From Collinsella sp. An268 (GTDB lineage: Bacteria > Actinomycetota > Coriobacteriia > Coriobacteriales > Coriobacteriaceae), in assembly GCF_002159765.1 (NCBI RefSeq), contig NZ_NFJH01000001.1, forward strand, positions 62,001 to 126,000: a stretch of DNA of 64,000 nt. The letters run 5' to 3'. A model generated the notes under the pieces. It was not told where the DNA came from, did not search any database, and worked only from the letters and a program-made list of their open reading frames with translations. Both the position numbers and the translations under genes were made by a program. Of this stretch, positions 56,228 through 64,000 are shown one piece after another (positions within the stretch are counted from its first letter, which is position 1; each line of letters opens with the position of its first letter).

Positions 56228-56950
56228 ATGGGTACGCCGAAGTACATCCAGATCGAGAACGCGCTCCGTTCCGAGATCGAGAGCGGGCGCTTTGAGTCGG
56301 GGGATCTCTTTTACAGCAACGCCGAGCTTATCGATCGGTTCGGTGCGAGCTCCATCACTGTGATCCATGCGGTGAATGACCTCGTGAACGAGGGGATGCT
56401 CGTACGCTACCAGGGGAAGGGCACCTTCGTCTTCCGCTCACGGCTATACCGGCCCGTGCGTATCTCGGAGAACGGGCGGTTCCTCGAGGGTGGCGAGAAG
56501 AACGAGACGCGTGTGCTCGGGATCTCGTTCCCCGAGGGCGACGGGCTGAATCCCGAGGTGGTCTCGCGCCTCGGGCTCAGCGGGAAGGGTCGGTACGCCG
56601 TCATCGAGCGCGTGCGCCTCTTCGACGGGGTACCCTATCAGCACCAGGTCTCCTACATCCCGCGGCGCTTCATCAAGCAGGATGTCGACCCCTCCTATTA
56701 CGAGTCGGTGTATCGGCGCCTGCGCGAGGACCACGGCCTGTTCCTCTCGCGCGAGGCCTCCCACGAGGTGACGCGCATCGTGATGCCCGCCGACGGCGAG
56801 GTTCGGTCTGCCCTCTCGCTCGCCGAGGCGGAGCCGTGCGTGCGCAAGGAGCGCTGCACGACCCTTCCCGACGGCACGGTGGCCGAGTACGTCGTCATGC
56901 ATCGGCGCTGGGACTATTTCGAGCAGACCATCGATGAGAGCGCCCATTAG
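56228..56950 (+). CDS. GntR family regulator with UTRA-type domain
   Basis: N-terminal winged helix ([22 protein letters not shown], then [31 protein letters not shown]) and a C-terminal UTRA ligand-binding part ([26 protein letters not shown]). 240 aa. Sits 7 bases after clpX, without a terminator between, so it probably shares the clp transcript. Target genes unknown; sugar or amino-sugar control is usual for this subfamily. Confidence 0.87.
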   Translation: MGTPKYIQIENALRSEIESGRFESGDLFYSNAELIDRFGASSITVIHAVNDLVNEGMLVRYQGKGTFVFRSRLYRPVRISENGRFLEGGEKNETRVLGISFPEGDGLNPEVVSRLGLSGKGRYAVIERVRLFDGVPYQHQVSYIPRRFIKQDVDPSYYESVYRRLREDHGLFLSREASHEVTRIVMPADGEVRSALSLAEAEPCVRKERCTTLPDGTVAEYVVMHRRWDYFEQTIDESAH

Positions 56951-56991
56951 GCTGCTCGTCCATCGTTTCACCGGTCTCGAAGGCGCGTATG

Positions 56992-57023
56992 GGGCCCCGG
57001 AGATATCCTCCGGGGCCCTCTTT
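56992..57023 (+). terminator. Terminator of the tig-clp-gntR unit
   Basis: GGGCCCCGGAG (56992-57002) and CTCCGGGGCCC (57008-57018) form an 11-bp stem with a 5-base loop, followed by TCTTTCG. Confidence 0.75.
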
Positions 57024-57198
57024 CGTGTCGTTGCGGACATGCGGTCTGGCAGGTTTCGCGGGGCTTTGTGGACCTTGAGGTCCGGGCGTTCTCGGGGCGG
57101 CTGGTGATGGCGTGCGACGGTGAGGGGCCGCGCATATGCTATGCTCGAGTCCGGCGGCTACTTTTCAGCTGCCGTCCGGTGCGAGAGGGGAGTGGTCC

Positions 57199-58110
57199 GT
57201 GGTCCTGCGCGAGCTCATGCACATGCGCGCTTCCTCCGATGGCGCTGAGCGCGCGATCGCCGACTACCTGATCGCCCACCGATCCCAGCTCGGGGTGCTG
57301 AGCGCCCGCGGAATCGCCGCGGAGGTCCATGTGGCGCCCTCCACGGTGGTCAGGTTCTGCCAGCGCCTGGGGTTCGACGGTTACGCCTCGTTTCGGGCGG
57401 CCGTACAGGCGGAACTCTCCTACCTCATCTCCCATTTCGACGAGATCGACCCCAACTACCCCTTCGATTTCGGTGACCAGCGGCTCGTGATCGCCCCTAA
57501 GATCGGTTTCCTCTACTGCGAGATCGTCGATGACACCCTGGGCCTCATCGACGACGACTCCATAGATCGCGCCGTGGGCATCCTCGGCGACGCGGCCGAG
57601 ATCCTGGTGTGCTCCACGGGCGTGGAGCTCGAGTTCGCCCAGGGGTTCAAGAACAAGATGCTCAAGATCGGGTGCGTCGTCACCATCGAACCCCGTGTGA
57701 GCTCGGCGTTCTTTTGGGCGTCCCATGCTGGCTCGGGCGACGTCTGCGTCGTGTTCCTGTCGTACTCGGGGGAGAGCGAGCGCCTGCTGCGCGTGGCGCG
57801 GCGCGCCCGGGAATCCCGTGCGCCGGTGGTCGCGATAACCTCCTTCGGCGGAAACTCCCTGAGCGAGATCGCTGACGTTGCCCTGTACGCCTCCTCCCGT
57901 GAGCGCCTGGAGCGCAATATCGGGCATTTCGCCATGAACATCTCCACGGCGCTCCTGCTCGACATCGTATACGCGTGCATCTTCAACCAGGACCATTTCG
58001 TCAACTACCAGAGCAGGGTGGAGACGGCGCTCGCCTACGAGGCGTCCAAGGGGGCGGCATCGCCTGCCCGGCCCGTCGGTAACGGCCCCCTTCTTCCCAT
58101 TGAGGACTGA
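57199..58110 (+). CDS. RpiR/MurR family regulator
   Basis: N-terminal HTH of the RpiR type (GAERAIADYLIAHRSQLGVLS, then VHVAPSTVVRFCQRLGFDGYASFR) and a C-terminal SIS domain (EILVCSTGVELEFAQGFKNKMLKIGC, VFLSYSGESERLLRVA, VVAITSFGGNSLSEIADVAL) that binds a phosphosugar. 303 aa. GTG 57199 chosen because GAGAGGGGAG stands 6-7 bases upstream; open frame upstream is unconserved. Next gene is a TauE/SafE permease, perhaps its target. Confidence 0.88.
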   Translation: MVLRELMHMRASSDGAERAIADYLIAHRSQLGVLSARGIAAEVHVAPSTVVRFCQRLGFDGYASFRAAVQAELSYLISHFDEIDPNYPFDFGDQRLVIAPKIGFLYCEIVDDTLGLIDDDSIDRAVGILGDAAEILVCSTGVELEFAQGFKNKMLKIGCVVTIEPRVSSAFFWASHAGSGDVCVVFLSYSGESERLLRVARRARESRAPVVAITSFGGNSLSEIADVALYASSRERLERNIGHFAMNISTALLLDIVYACIFNQDHFVNYQSRVETALAYEASKGAASPARPVGNGPLLPIED

Positions 58111-58226
58111 TCGGTGAGAACACCGTTGCGCAAATCGAAGCGTTCGCGCAACGCGAATCGCAACATCGTTAGAAAAACGGTTCTTCCACCCCCTTGGAAC
58201 CTGCTGTTTAATATGATGGGTAGCGG

Positions 58227-59066
58227 ATGGTCCGTTTTACTGTTCTGGTTCTGGGGGTACCGAGCAAAATACAGCTGCAGTTCATTCCCGTGTTCATCGT
58301 TTGCTTCCTCGCATCGCTTCTGGGGCCGCTCTGCGGTATCGGCGGAGGGGTGATTATCAAGCCTATCGTCGACGCCATGGGGGTTATGAGCGTGAGCGCG
58401 GTGAGCTTCCTATCGAGCATCTCGGCTCTCGTGATGTCGCACTCGACGCTCACCCAGAACGCGGTGAGCCGACAGTCGGAGATCGACACCCGATCCATGG
58501 TTCCCATCGCCGTCGGGTCCGCCGTGGGCGGCGTTTTCGGCAAGGCGGTCTTCAACCAGCTGGGGACCGTTCTCCCCGATACCGAGCTGGTCGGCGCCGT
58601 CCAGGCGGCGATCCTCATCGCGCTCTCGCTGACGGTTCTGATCTACACCCTTAACAAGAGCCGGATACGCGGGCTCATGCTCGAACGCGCGGCCGCCCAG
58701 GCTTCCATCGGTTTTCTCGCCGGGGCCTGCTGGTCGTTCCTCGGTATCGGGGGAGGCCCGTTCAACCTCGCCATCCTGGTGTTCTTCTTCAGCATGGAGA
58801 GCAAACCGGCGGCGCAGCCATCGCTTTTCATCATCGCCTTCTCCCAGACCGCCAGCCTCGTCTTCACACTCGCCACGGGAAGCGTCCCCGCGTTCTCTCC
58901 GGTCGTCCTTATCGGTATGGCGGCCATGGCCGTTCTCGGATCGGTGGTGGGCAGGCGTCTTCTGCGCCATATGGACTCTTCGGCAGTCGACCGCCTCTAC
59001 ATCTTCGCCCTCGTCCTCATCATGGTGATCTGCGCCTACAATCTTGTGCGCTTCACCGCCCTGTAG
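58227..59066 (+). CDS. TauE/SafE family permease
   Basis: Membrane protein with the twin glycine motifs of this family: PLCGIGGGVIIKP in the first half and FLGIGGGPFNLAI in the second. About eight hydrophobic segments, 279 aa. Family members export sulfite, sulfoacetate or other organosulfur anions. The start is uncertain: ATG 58227 has only a weak GATGGG upstream. A 7-bp inverted repeat (GTTGCGC at 58125, GCGCAAC at 58146) lies in the preceding gap and may be regulatory. Confidence 0.82.
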   Translation: MVRFTVLVLGVPSKIQLQFIPVFIVCFLASLLGPLCGIGGGVIIKPIVDAMGVMSVSAVSFLSSISALVMSHSTLTQNAVSRQSEIDTRSMVPIAVGSAVGGVFGKAVFNQLGTVLPDTELVGAVQAAILIALSLTVLIYTLNKSRIRGLMLERAAAQASIGFLAGACWSFLGIGGGPFNLAILVFFFSMESKPAAQPSLFIIAFSQTASLVFTLATGSVPAFSPVVLIGMAAMAVLGSVVGRRLLRHMDSSAVDRLYIFALVLIMVICAYNLVRFTAL

Positions 59067-59121
59067 GGTTGAGGCGGTCGGTTCGAAACAGCGGGAGTGC
59101 GGCGCGCGGAGGGGAATTCTG

Positions 59122-60503
59122 ATGGGCGGGACAAAGGAAAGTGGCCGCGGCGGCGATGCGCTGCGCGCGATCGGCGGCATGCTGGTGCAGCGTGAGCACG
59201 TGTTTGCGGAGGATACCCTGCGCGGGGCGCGCAACATGCGCGAGAGCCTGCGGCTTTTCGCGCTCGTGTTCATCGTGTCGGCGGCTATGGGCGTCGCGGC
59301 GTGGGCGTTTCTCTCCGCCCTCGACGCCGTCACCGGCTTTCGAGAGGCGCATCTGGTCACTTTCGCCCTGCTTCCCGTGGTGTCGGTCTTCACGGCGTGG
59401 CTCTATCGTAACCACGGGAAGGGTGCGGCGCGTGGCAACAACCTCGTGATTGACTGCGCGGTGTCGGGTAGGGACATCCCCCCGGTCATGGCGCCCTTCA
59501 CGTTCGTCTGCTCGGTGGCGACCCATCTGGCGGGTGGCTCTGCCGGTCGCGAGGGCACGGCCGTGCAGATCGGCGGTACGATAGCCGATATCGTCTCGCG
59601 CCGTTTCAAGCTCGGCGAGTACGATCATCAGGACCTGATCATGGCGGGGATATCGGCCGCCTTCGGAGGAGTTTTCGGCACGCCGCTCGCCGGGGCGTTC
59701 TTCGGCATGGAGATGTGCTTCGTCGGAAAGCTCCAGTACAGCGCCGGCGCCTACTGCCTTGTCGCCTCGTTCGTTGGCGATGCGGTGGCGACCGCTCTCG
59801 GAGCGGGGAGGGAGGCGCACCTGATCGGCACGGTGCCCGCGATGGGTCCGGTGACCATCGCCCAGGCGGTGATCGCCGCCGTGGTGTTCGGTATCGCCGC
59901 GCGCCTCTTCTCAGGCGGTATCCGGGCGGTCAAGCGCTTCTGGGCGGCGCACGTCACCAACTATCTAGCCGCCGCGCTCGCCGGTTCGCTCGTGGTGCTC
60001 GGCGTATATGTCGTCTTCGGCCTCTATGATTACGGCGGCCTCTCCTCATGGCTCGTCGATGCCGGCTTCCGCGGTGAGACCACCCCGGTGGACGCGGCGC
60101 TGAAGCTCATCATGACGGCCCTTACGCTCGGTGCGGGCTTCCAGGGCGGCGAGGTCACCCCGATCTTCGGTATCGGCGCCTCCCTTGGCGGTTGGATCGC
60201 CACGGTGATGGGCGAGCCCCCCGCGTTTCTCGCGGCGCTCGGTATGATCGGCGTCTTCGGTGCGGCCCTGAACGTCCCCATAACCACGATCATGCTCGGC
60301 GTCGACCTGTTCGGCGGCGCCGCGGCGCCGCGGCGCCCTATTACGTCATCGTCTCCTTCGTGGGGTACCTCGTGGCCGGACATCGCGGCGTGTATCCGGC
60401 GCAACGCATCGTGACGCCCAAGTGGCGCTCGCTCGGCGAGGACCGCGGCCATACGGTCGACGAGGTCATCGCGGAGCATCACAGCAAGGTCGAGCGGGGC
60501 TAG
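59122..60503 (+). pseudogene. CLC anion transporter, frameshifted at an 8-bp tandem repeat
   Basis: CLC family membrane protein with motifs ARGNNLVIDCAV in place of GSGIP, SAGREGTAVQIGG (gating Glu in GREGT) and FQGGEVTPIFG in place of GxFxP. From memory these variants resemble the fluoride-exporting CLC-F branch. The reading frame runs correctly to about codon 400 (MLGVDLFGGAAAP) and then shifts, ending at 60414. At that point GCGGCGCC is present three times in tandem (60314-60337). Removing one copy restores AAAPYYVIVSFVGYLVAGHRG and the C-terminus to 60503. So it is either a pseudogene or switches by slippage. GGAGGGG precedes ATG 59122. Confidence 0.85.
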
Positions 60504-60866
60504 CCCGTCTTTTTCGCCTTGCGCGCGGCTCCTTTTCGCAAAAACGGCGCGAAGTAGGGCACTATTTCGGCCGTGACTCGATACACTCCATCAAGCTAAG
60601 GCATTCATGTGGGGAAACGCCGTCTCTATTCGTGCCGTAGATGTCGTCTCCCGGAAAAATGCCCTACAACGCGACTGTTTCGTGCGCGCTGCGCTCGGCG
60701 CCGCCGGTGACGGCACGGCCGCGAGCCGGTACCGGCGGGCGTCCCGTATCGAGCGGTTGTGAATTCTCCCTTGGTTGTAAAAGTCATGTTCGACTTTGTT
60801 AGAGTCTGTTACACTAGGGCGCAAGCCGAAGGACGCGCTGCGTGCGGCGACCGGCAAGGGGGCCCG
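60504..60866. other. Intergenic stretch with an inverted GTAGGGCA pair and the DeoR gene promoter
   Basis: About 360 bases without a gene. GTAGGGCA at 60554-60561 faces TGCCCTAC at 60660-60667, and the surrounding 20 bases are about 75% alike. Nearer the DeoR gene, AAAGTC (60780) and GACTTT (60792) form a small palindrome, and TACACT (60810-60815) is a -10 candidate. The palindrome is a possible operator for the DeoR-family repressor. Confidence 0.4.
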
Positions 60867-61637
60867 ATGCTCAAGAGCGAACGACAAGATCGCATCATCG
60901 AACTGCTCGGCAGCGGTTCGGTGGCGTCTGTGCGCGATATGGCAGAGCGCCTCGGTGTCTCGGAGATGACCGTCCGGCGCGACTTCGAGGAGCTCGCCGA
61001 GCGCGGCGTCATCGAGCGTGTCTACGGCGGCGCGCGCCTGTACCGCCCGCCGGCACCCGGCGGAACCCAGGTGGAGCGCGAGTTCTCGCATGTCGAGAAG
61101 GCGCGCCTGCACGAGGGGGAGAAGCGCGACATCGCCCGCCGGGCGGCGGCGCTGGTGAGCGAGGGGGATACGATCTTCCTGGGTGCGGGGACCACCGTCG
61201 AGCAGATGGTGCCGTACCTGCCCGTTGAGCGCCTGCGCATCGTAACCAACAGCCTGGCGCTCTTTTTACAGCTTGAGCCGCGCGGCGCGCAGGAGCTCTG
61301 TCTGGTGGGCGGGACCTACCGGGCGCGCACCAGCGCCTTCGCGGGCCCCATGGCGGAGGACGCCGTGGCGTCGCTCGGCATCGGCAAGACCTTCATCGGC
61401 GCCAACGGCGTGGCAGACGGCTCCATCTTCACGTCCAACATGGAGGAGGGGCGCTTTCAGCGGCTCGTGTACTCGAAGGCGAGCGAGCGCTACCTATTGG
61501 CCGATTCGAGCAAGATCGGTCGTCGAGACCTCTGCGGTTTCTTCGATCTCGCGAATATCGACGCGCTCTTCTGCGACGCCGGCCTCTCAGACGGGGACCG
61601 GACGGATCTGGAGCGTTACACGCGCGTCGAGCTATAA
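60867..61637 (+). CDS. DeoR family sugar regulator
   Basis: N-terminal HTH (RQDRIIELLGSGSVASVRDMAERLGVSEMTVRRDFEELAERGVIER, then VYGGARL) and a C-terminal phosphosugar-sensing domain with GDTIFLGAGTTVEQM, RIVTNSLALFLQL and LADSSKIGRRDL. 256 aa. AAGGGGG upstream of ATG 60867. Lies 63 bases before lacA on the same strand; probably controls lacAB, with the second DeoR gene across from it. Confidence 0.9.
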   Translation: MLKSERQDRIIELLGSGSVASVRDMAERLGVSEMTVRRDFEELAERGVIERVYGGARLYRPPAPGGTQVEREFSHVEKARLHEGEKRDIARRAAALVSEGDTIFLGAGTTVEQMVPYLPVERLRIVTNSLALFLQLEPRGAQELCLVGGTYRARTSAFAGPMAEDAVASLGIGKTFIGANGVADGSIFTSNMEEGRFQRLVYSKASERYLLADSSKIGRRDLCGFFDLANIDALFCDAGLSDGDRTDLERYTRVEL

Positions 61638-61699
61638 GGTGTCCCGGCCTGTCGAACGGGCCTATAGGCGGGGTTTCCCGCAGGAAGAGAGGAACCAGC

Positions 61700-62128
61700 A
61701 TGAGAGTGGTAATCGCATCAGATGCCGAGGGCATGGAGCTCAAGCAGCTTGTTGCCGAGCATGTTGCGGCCCAGGGGCATGAGGTCGTGGACCTCACGCC
61801 CGAGCCGGCGGCGGACTTCGTGGACTCCGCCTGCGCCGTGGCGCATGACCTGCTCGAGCATGAGGGCTCGCAGGGATTCGCCTTCGATGCCCACGGCGTG
61901 GGCAGCTACATGGCTGCTACGCGCGTGAAGGGCATGGTCGCGGCGAACATCTCCGATGAGCGGTCCGCGTACATGACCCGCGAGCACAACAACGCGCGCA
62001 TGGTGTGCATGGGCTCTCAGATCGTGGGGCCGGAGCTCGCGCTGCACATCGCCGACGAGTTCCTCGCCGCGGATTACGCGGGGGGCCGCCACCAGATCCG
62101 CGTGGACATGCTCAACAAGATGGCGTAG
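61700..62128 (+). CDS. lacA: Galactose-6-phosphate isomerase subunit LacA-like
   Basis: RpiB/LacA/LacB family. VVIASDAEGMELKQLVAEHVAAQGHEVVDLTP followed by FAFDAHGVGSYMAATRVKGMVAANISDERSAYMTREHNNARMVCMGSQIVG. The Cys usual for RpiB (CGTG) is replaced in this subunit, as in LacA. 142 aa. LacA pairs with LacB to turn galactose-6-phosphate into tagatose-6-phosphate. AGAGAGGAACC before ATG. Confidence 0.9.
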   Translation: MRVVIASDAEGMELKQLVAEHVAAQGHEVVDLTPEPAADFVDSACAVAHDLLEHEGSQGFAFDAHGVGSYMAATRVKGMVAANISDERSAYMTREHNNARMVCMGSQIVGPELALHIADEFLAADYAGGRHQIRVDMLNKMA

Positions 62129-62179
62129 CCCGGCACCTGCCGCTTCCGATCCTACCCGGTTCACCTGAAAGGATTTCCC

Positions 62180-62698
62180 ATGATCATTGCACTTGGCTGC
62201 GATCATATCGTCACCGATGAGAAGACCTACCTCCACGATCGCCTCGAGGAGGCAGGCTACACCGTTATCGACGTGGGCACCCACTCCCACACGCGCACGC
62301 ACTATCCCATCTTCGGCAAGAAGGTAGGGGAGCTCGTCGCCTCGGGCGAGGCCGACCTGGGCGTCGTGCTCTGCGGAACGGGCATCGGCATCACCAACTC
62401 CGTTAACAAGGTCCCCGGTGCGCGCTGCGCCCTCGTTCGCGACATGACGAGCGCCCTTTACGCCCGCCGCGTGCTGAACGCGAACGTGGTCGGCTTCGGT
62501 GGCAAGATCACCGGCGAGTTCCTGATGGCCGACATCATGCTCGCCTTCCTCAAGGCCGAGTACGAGCCGACGCCCGAGCACGATGCCCTGGTGGCAAAGC
62601 TCGATGCCGTCAACCAGGCCGACCCCGTCGCCCAGGCCGACCCGCACTTCTTCGACGAGTTCCTGGAGAAGTGGGATCGCGGGGAGTATCACGACTGA
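62180..62698 (+). CDS. lacB: Galactose-6-phosphate isomerase subunit LacB-like
   Basis: [49 protein letters not shown] and [47 protein letters not shown], with the catalytic Cys in CGTGIGITN. 172 aa, the LacB length. Follows lacA after 51 bases. Tagatose-6-phosphate kinase and aldolase should follow beyond the window. Confidence 0.93.
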   Translation: MIIALGCDHIVTDEKTYLHDRLEEAGYTVIDVGTHSHTRTHYPIFGKKVGELVASGEADLGVVLCGTGIGITNSVNKVPGARCALVRDMTSALYARRVLNANVVGFGGKITGEFLMADIMLAFLKAEYEPTPEHDALVAKLDAVNQADPVAQADPHFFDEFLEKWDRGEYHD

Positions 62699-62828
62699 TA
62701 GCGCACCGTGCCCGTTCGGTCGGTTGTCGGACGGTATCAGCTTCGGTCGCTCGTGCATGACGAACGCGCCGTCGGGAATCCAATCCCGGCGGTGCGTCCT
62801 GCTTCGATTCCATTTCGCGCACGGGGCC

Positions 62829-63587
62829 TCACATGATGACGCTCGTGTACTTCTCACAGCTTGCGCGCTGCTCGGGTGTGATGCCGGGATCGGTGAGGAC
62901 GGCGTCGATCTGGTCGAGGGTGTAGAAGGTGAAGAGGTCCTTCCGGAAGAACTTAGAGGAATCGGCGACGATGTAGCGCTTTCGGCCCTTGTCGAGCGCG
63001 AGGCGCTGCAGATTCGAAATGTCGATGTTGTGGCCCATGACGTCGGGCGCGCAGATGCCGTTCACGCCGAAGAAGACCTTGTCGACGCTGATCGAGGCGA
63101 GTGCCTCCTCGGCGAGGTGCCCGTAGAAGACGTTCGTCTTCGGCCGGTACAGGCCCCCGAGCAGATAGAGCTCGATATACGGGTTGTTCTTGAGCGCATT
63201 GAAGGCGCTCAGGCTGTTGGTGACGACCGACAGGGACTTGCCCTCGAGGTTCATGGCGATGGCCTCGCAGGTGGTCCCCGCGCCCAGGAACACCGCGTCG
63301 CCGTTTTCGATGATGCTGGCTGCGAGCTTCGCGATGTGCTGCTTCTCGTTGAAGTGCTGCTCGAATTTCTTGTCGTGCGTCTGCTCGTGAACGAGCTGCG
63401 GAATCGGTGCCAGGCTCTTCGCTCCGCCGTGCACCCGGGCGATGGAACCCCTCTTCGCGAGCTCGTCCATATCGCGGCGGATCGTCATGGGGGACGCTCC
63501 GAGCAGCTCCGCCGCCTCGGCGACCGTGAGGAGTCCGGTGGCGTTGCAGAGGCGGACGATTTCCTCTTGGCGTTGTACTTTGAGCAT
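62829..63587 (-). CDS. DeoR family regulator, LacR-like
   Basis: N-terminal HTH (LTVAEAAELLGASPMTIRRDMDELAKRGSIARVHGGA) and C-terminal sensor (DAVFLGAGTTCEAIAMNLEGK, VVTNSLSAFNALKNN, VADSSKFFRKDL). 252 aa. AAAGGAGG before ATG 63587. Divergent from the PTS gene at 63904, with A/C-rich repeats between them that may be its operators. Confidence 0.92.
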   Translation of the reverse strand: MLKVQRQEEIVRLCNATGLLTVAEAAELLGASPMTIRRDMDELAKRGSIARVHGGAKSLAPIPQLVHEQTHDKKFEQHFNEKQHIAKLAASIIENGDAVFLGAGTTCEAIAMNLEGKSLSVVTNSLSAFNALKNNPYIELYLLGGLYRPKTNVFYGHLAEEALASISVDKVFFGVNGICAPDVMGHNIDISNLQRLALDKGRKRYIVADSSKFFRKDLFTFYTLDQIDAVLTDPGITPEQRASCEKYTSVIM

Positions 63588-63903
63588 TTGCTACCTCCTT
63601 TGCTGGTTTGAAAGTATCACAAAAGAACAAACGAAAACAAAATATTTCGCAAACGGTACGTTAGCAGGGGTGAATGGTAATCTTAGATTCGTTGAGAATC
63701 CTTCTTCCCCGAAGCTGATAACATATTAGATGCGACGATAACCTGTATGAATTTAAGGTTATTAATTAGAGCTTCGTAGGATATGACTGTGCGTTTCCTG
63801 TAATCAGAAAAGCACCAAGAGGAAACAAAAACAAACATATTCTAGGTTACTTACAAGTTATCGGCATCAGGTTCTGTCAGAGACGTCACATGGGAGGAAA
63901 GCG
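63588..63903. promoter_or_regulatory. Divergent control region between LacR-like gene and PTS gene
   Basis: About 316 bases, very AT-rich. Two similar A-rich 20-mers, at 63627-63646 and 63822-63841, share AAACAAAA-type runs and end in ATATT. They sit near the two ends of the region, which suits DeoR-family operators. No gene is visible. Confidence 0.5.
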
Positions 63904-64000
63904 ATGTCGTTCGGAATCATTCTTGCAACCCACGCACACATCGGCGAGGCGTTGCTCGAGGGCGCGGAGATGCTCGCTGGAAAGCAGGATCGTGTCAAGG
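63904..64000 (+). CDS. PTS mannose-family EIIA component, N-terminal part
   Basis: First 32 codons only; runs off the window. SFGIILATHAHIGEALLEGAEMLAGKQDRV is the start of a mannose-family EIIA domain, with the phosphorylated His at residue 10 (ATH). GGGAGGAAA stands before the ATG. It should belong to a galactose, N-acetylgalactosamine or lactose-type PTS, matching lacAB. Confidence 0.85.
   Translation, partial: MSFGIILATHAHIGEALLEGAEMLAGKQDRVK

Overview
The window is a very GC-rich, densely coding stretch of bacterial chromosome. Gene content and order point to a Coriobacteriia gut actinobacterium, most likely Collinsella or a close relative. The signs are a yggS-sepF-yggT-divIVA division cluster, a class A RNase P RNA, AdhE fermentation, an anaerobic selenium-dependent molybdenum hydroxylase locus, and several gut-type sugar operons. 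The genus is my inference; the sequence itself carries no 16S gene.

Layout. 1-5.6 kb: the end of a PhoU-like gene, the division operon, a TPM-type membrane protein, a PspA/IM30 protein and rnpB. 5.6-8.5 kb: a Pit phosphate transporter with its DUF47 partner, preceded by 11-bp direct repeats that look like a Pho box, then a YigZ protein. 8.5-12.3 kb, minus strand: a kinase-fold protein and adhE. 12.3-27.7 kb: a long molybdenum and selenium region. It holds moeA-mogA, a molybdate transporter modABC with an unusual fused ModB, then yedF, a cysteine desulfurase, DUF3343 and selD, followed by ridA, a purine permease, an MFS transporter, mocA, yqeC (opposite strand), yqeB and xdhC. The three-subunit hydroxylase that these genes should serve lies at 35.5-39.4 kb, next to glutamate dehydrogenase.

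27.8-33.6 kb is an accessory patch: a DUF1287 protein, tRNA-Pro and tRNA-Gly, a truncated AAA ATPase, a Phd/RelE-type toxin-antitoxin pair, a broken short-chain dehydrogenase of the 3-alpha-hydroxysteroid type, a lipoprotein, an aldehyde dehydrogenase and a GH1 remnant. 40-52.5 kb is an alpha-galactoside/sucrose locus: an amylosucrase-like GH13, an AraC regulator, a complete MsmK/SBP/two-permease ABC importer, a GH36 alpha-galactosidase, and a cytoplasmic BMP-domain protein paired with a phosphoesterase.

52.5-57 kb holds tRNA-Leu, tig-clpP-clpX and a GntR regulator. 57-60.5 kb holds an RpiR regulator, a TauE/SafE permease and a CLC transporter interrupted by an 8-bp tandem repeat. 60.8-64 kb is the start of a tagatose-6-phosphate type galactose locus: a DeoR regulator, lacA, lacB, a second DeoR/LacR regulator on the minus strand, and the first codons of a mannose-family PTS EIIA gene.

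The best candidate for a coherent special system is the combined molybdate uptake, Moco modification, selenium mobilisation and purine uptake region with its hydroxylase. Its core matches the known selenium-dependent molybdenum hydroxylase accessory set. The fused ModB, the operator-like palindrome on the mod promoter and the purine-transport/RidA insertion look less usual to me.
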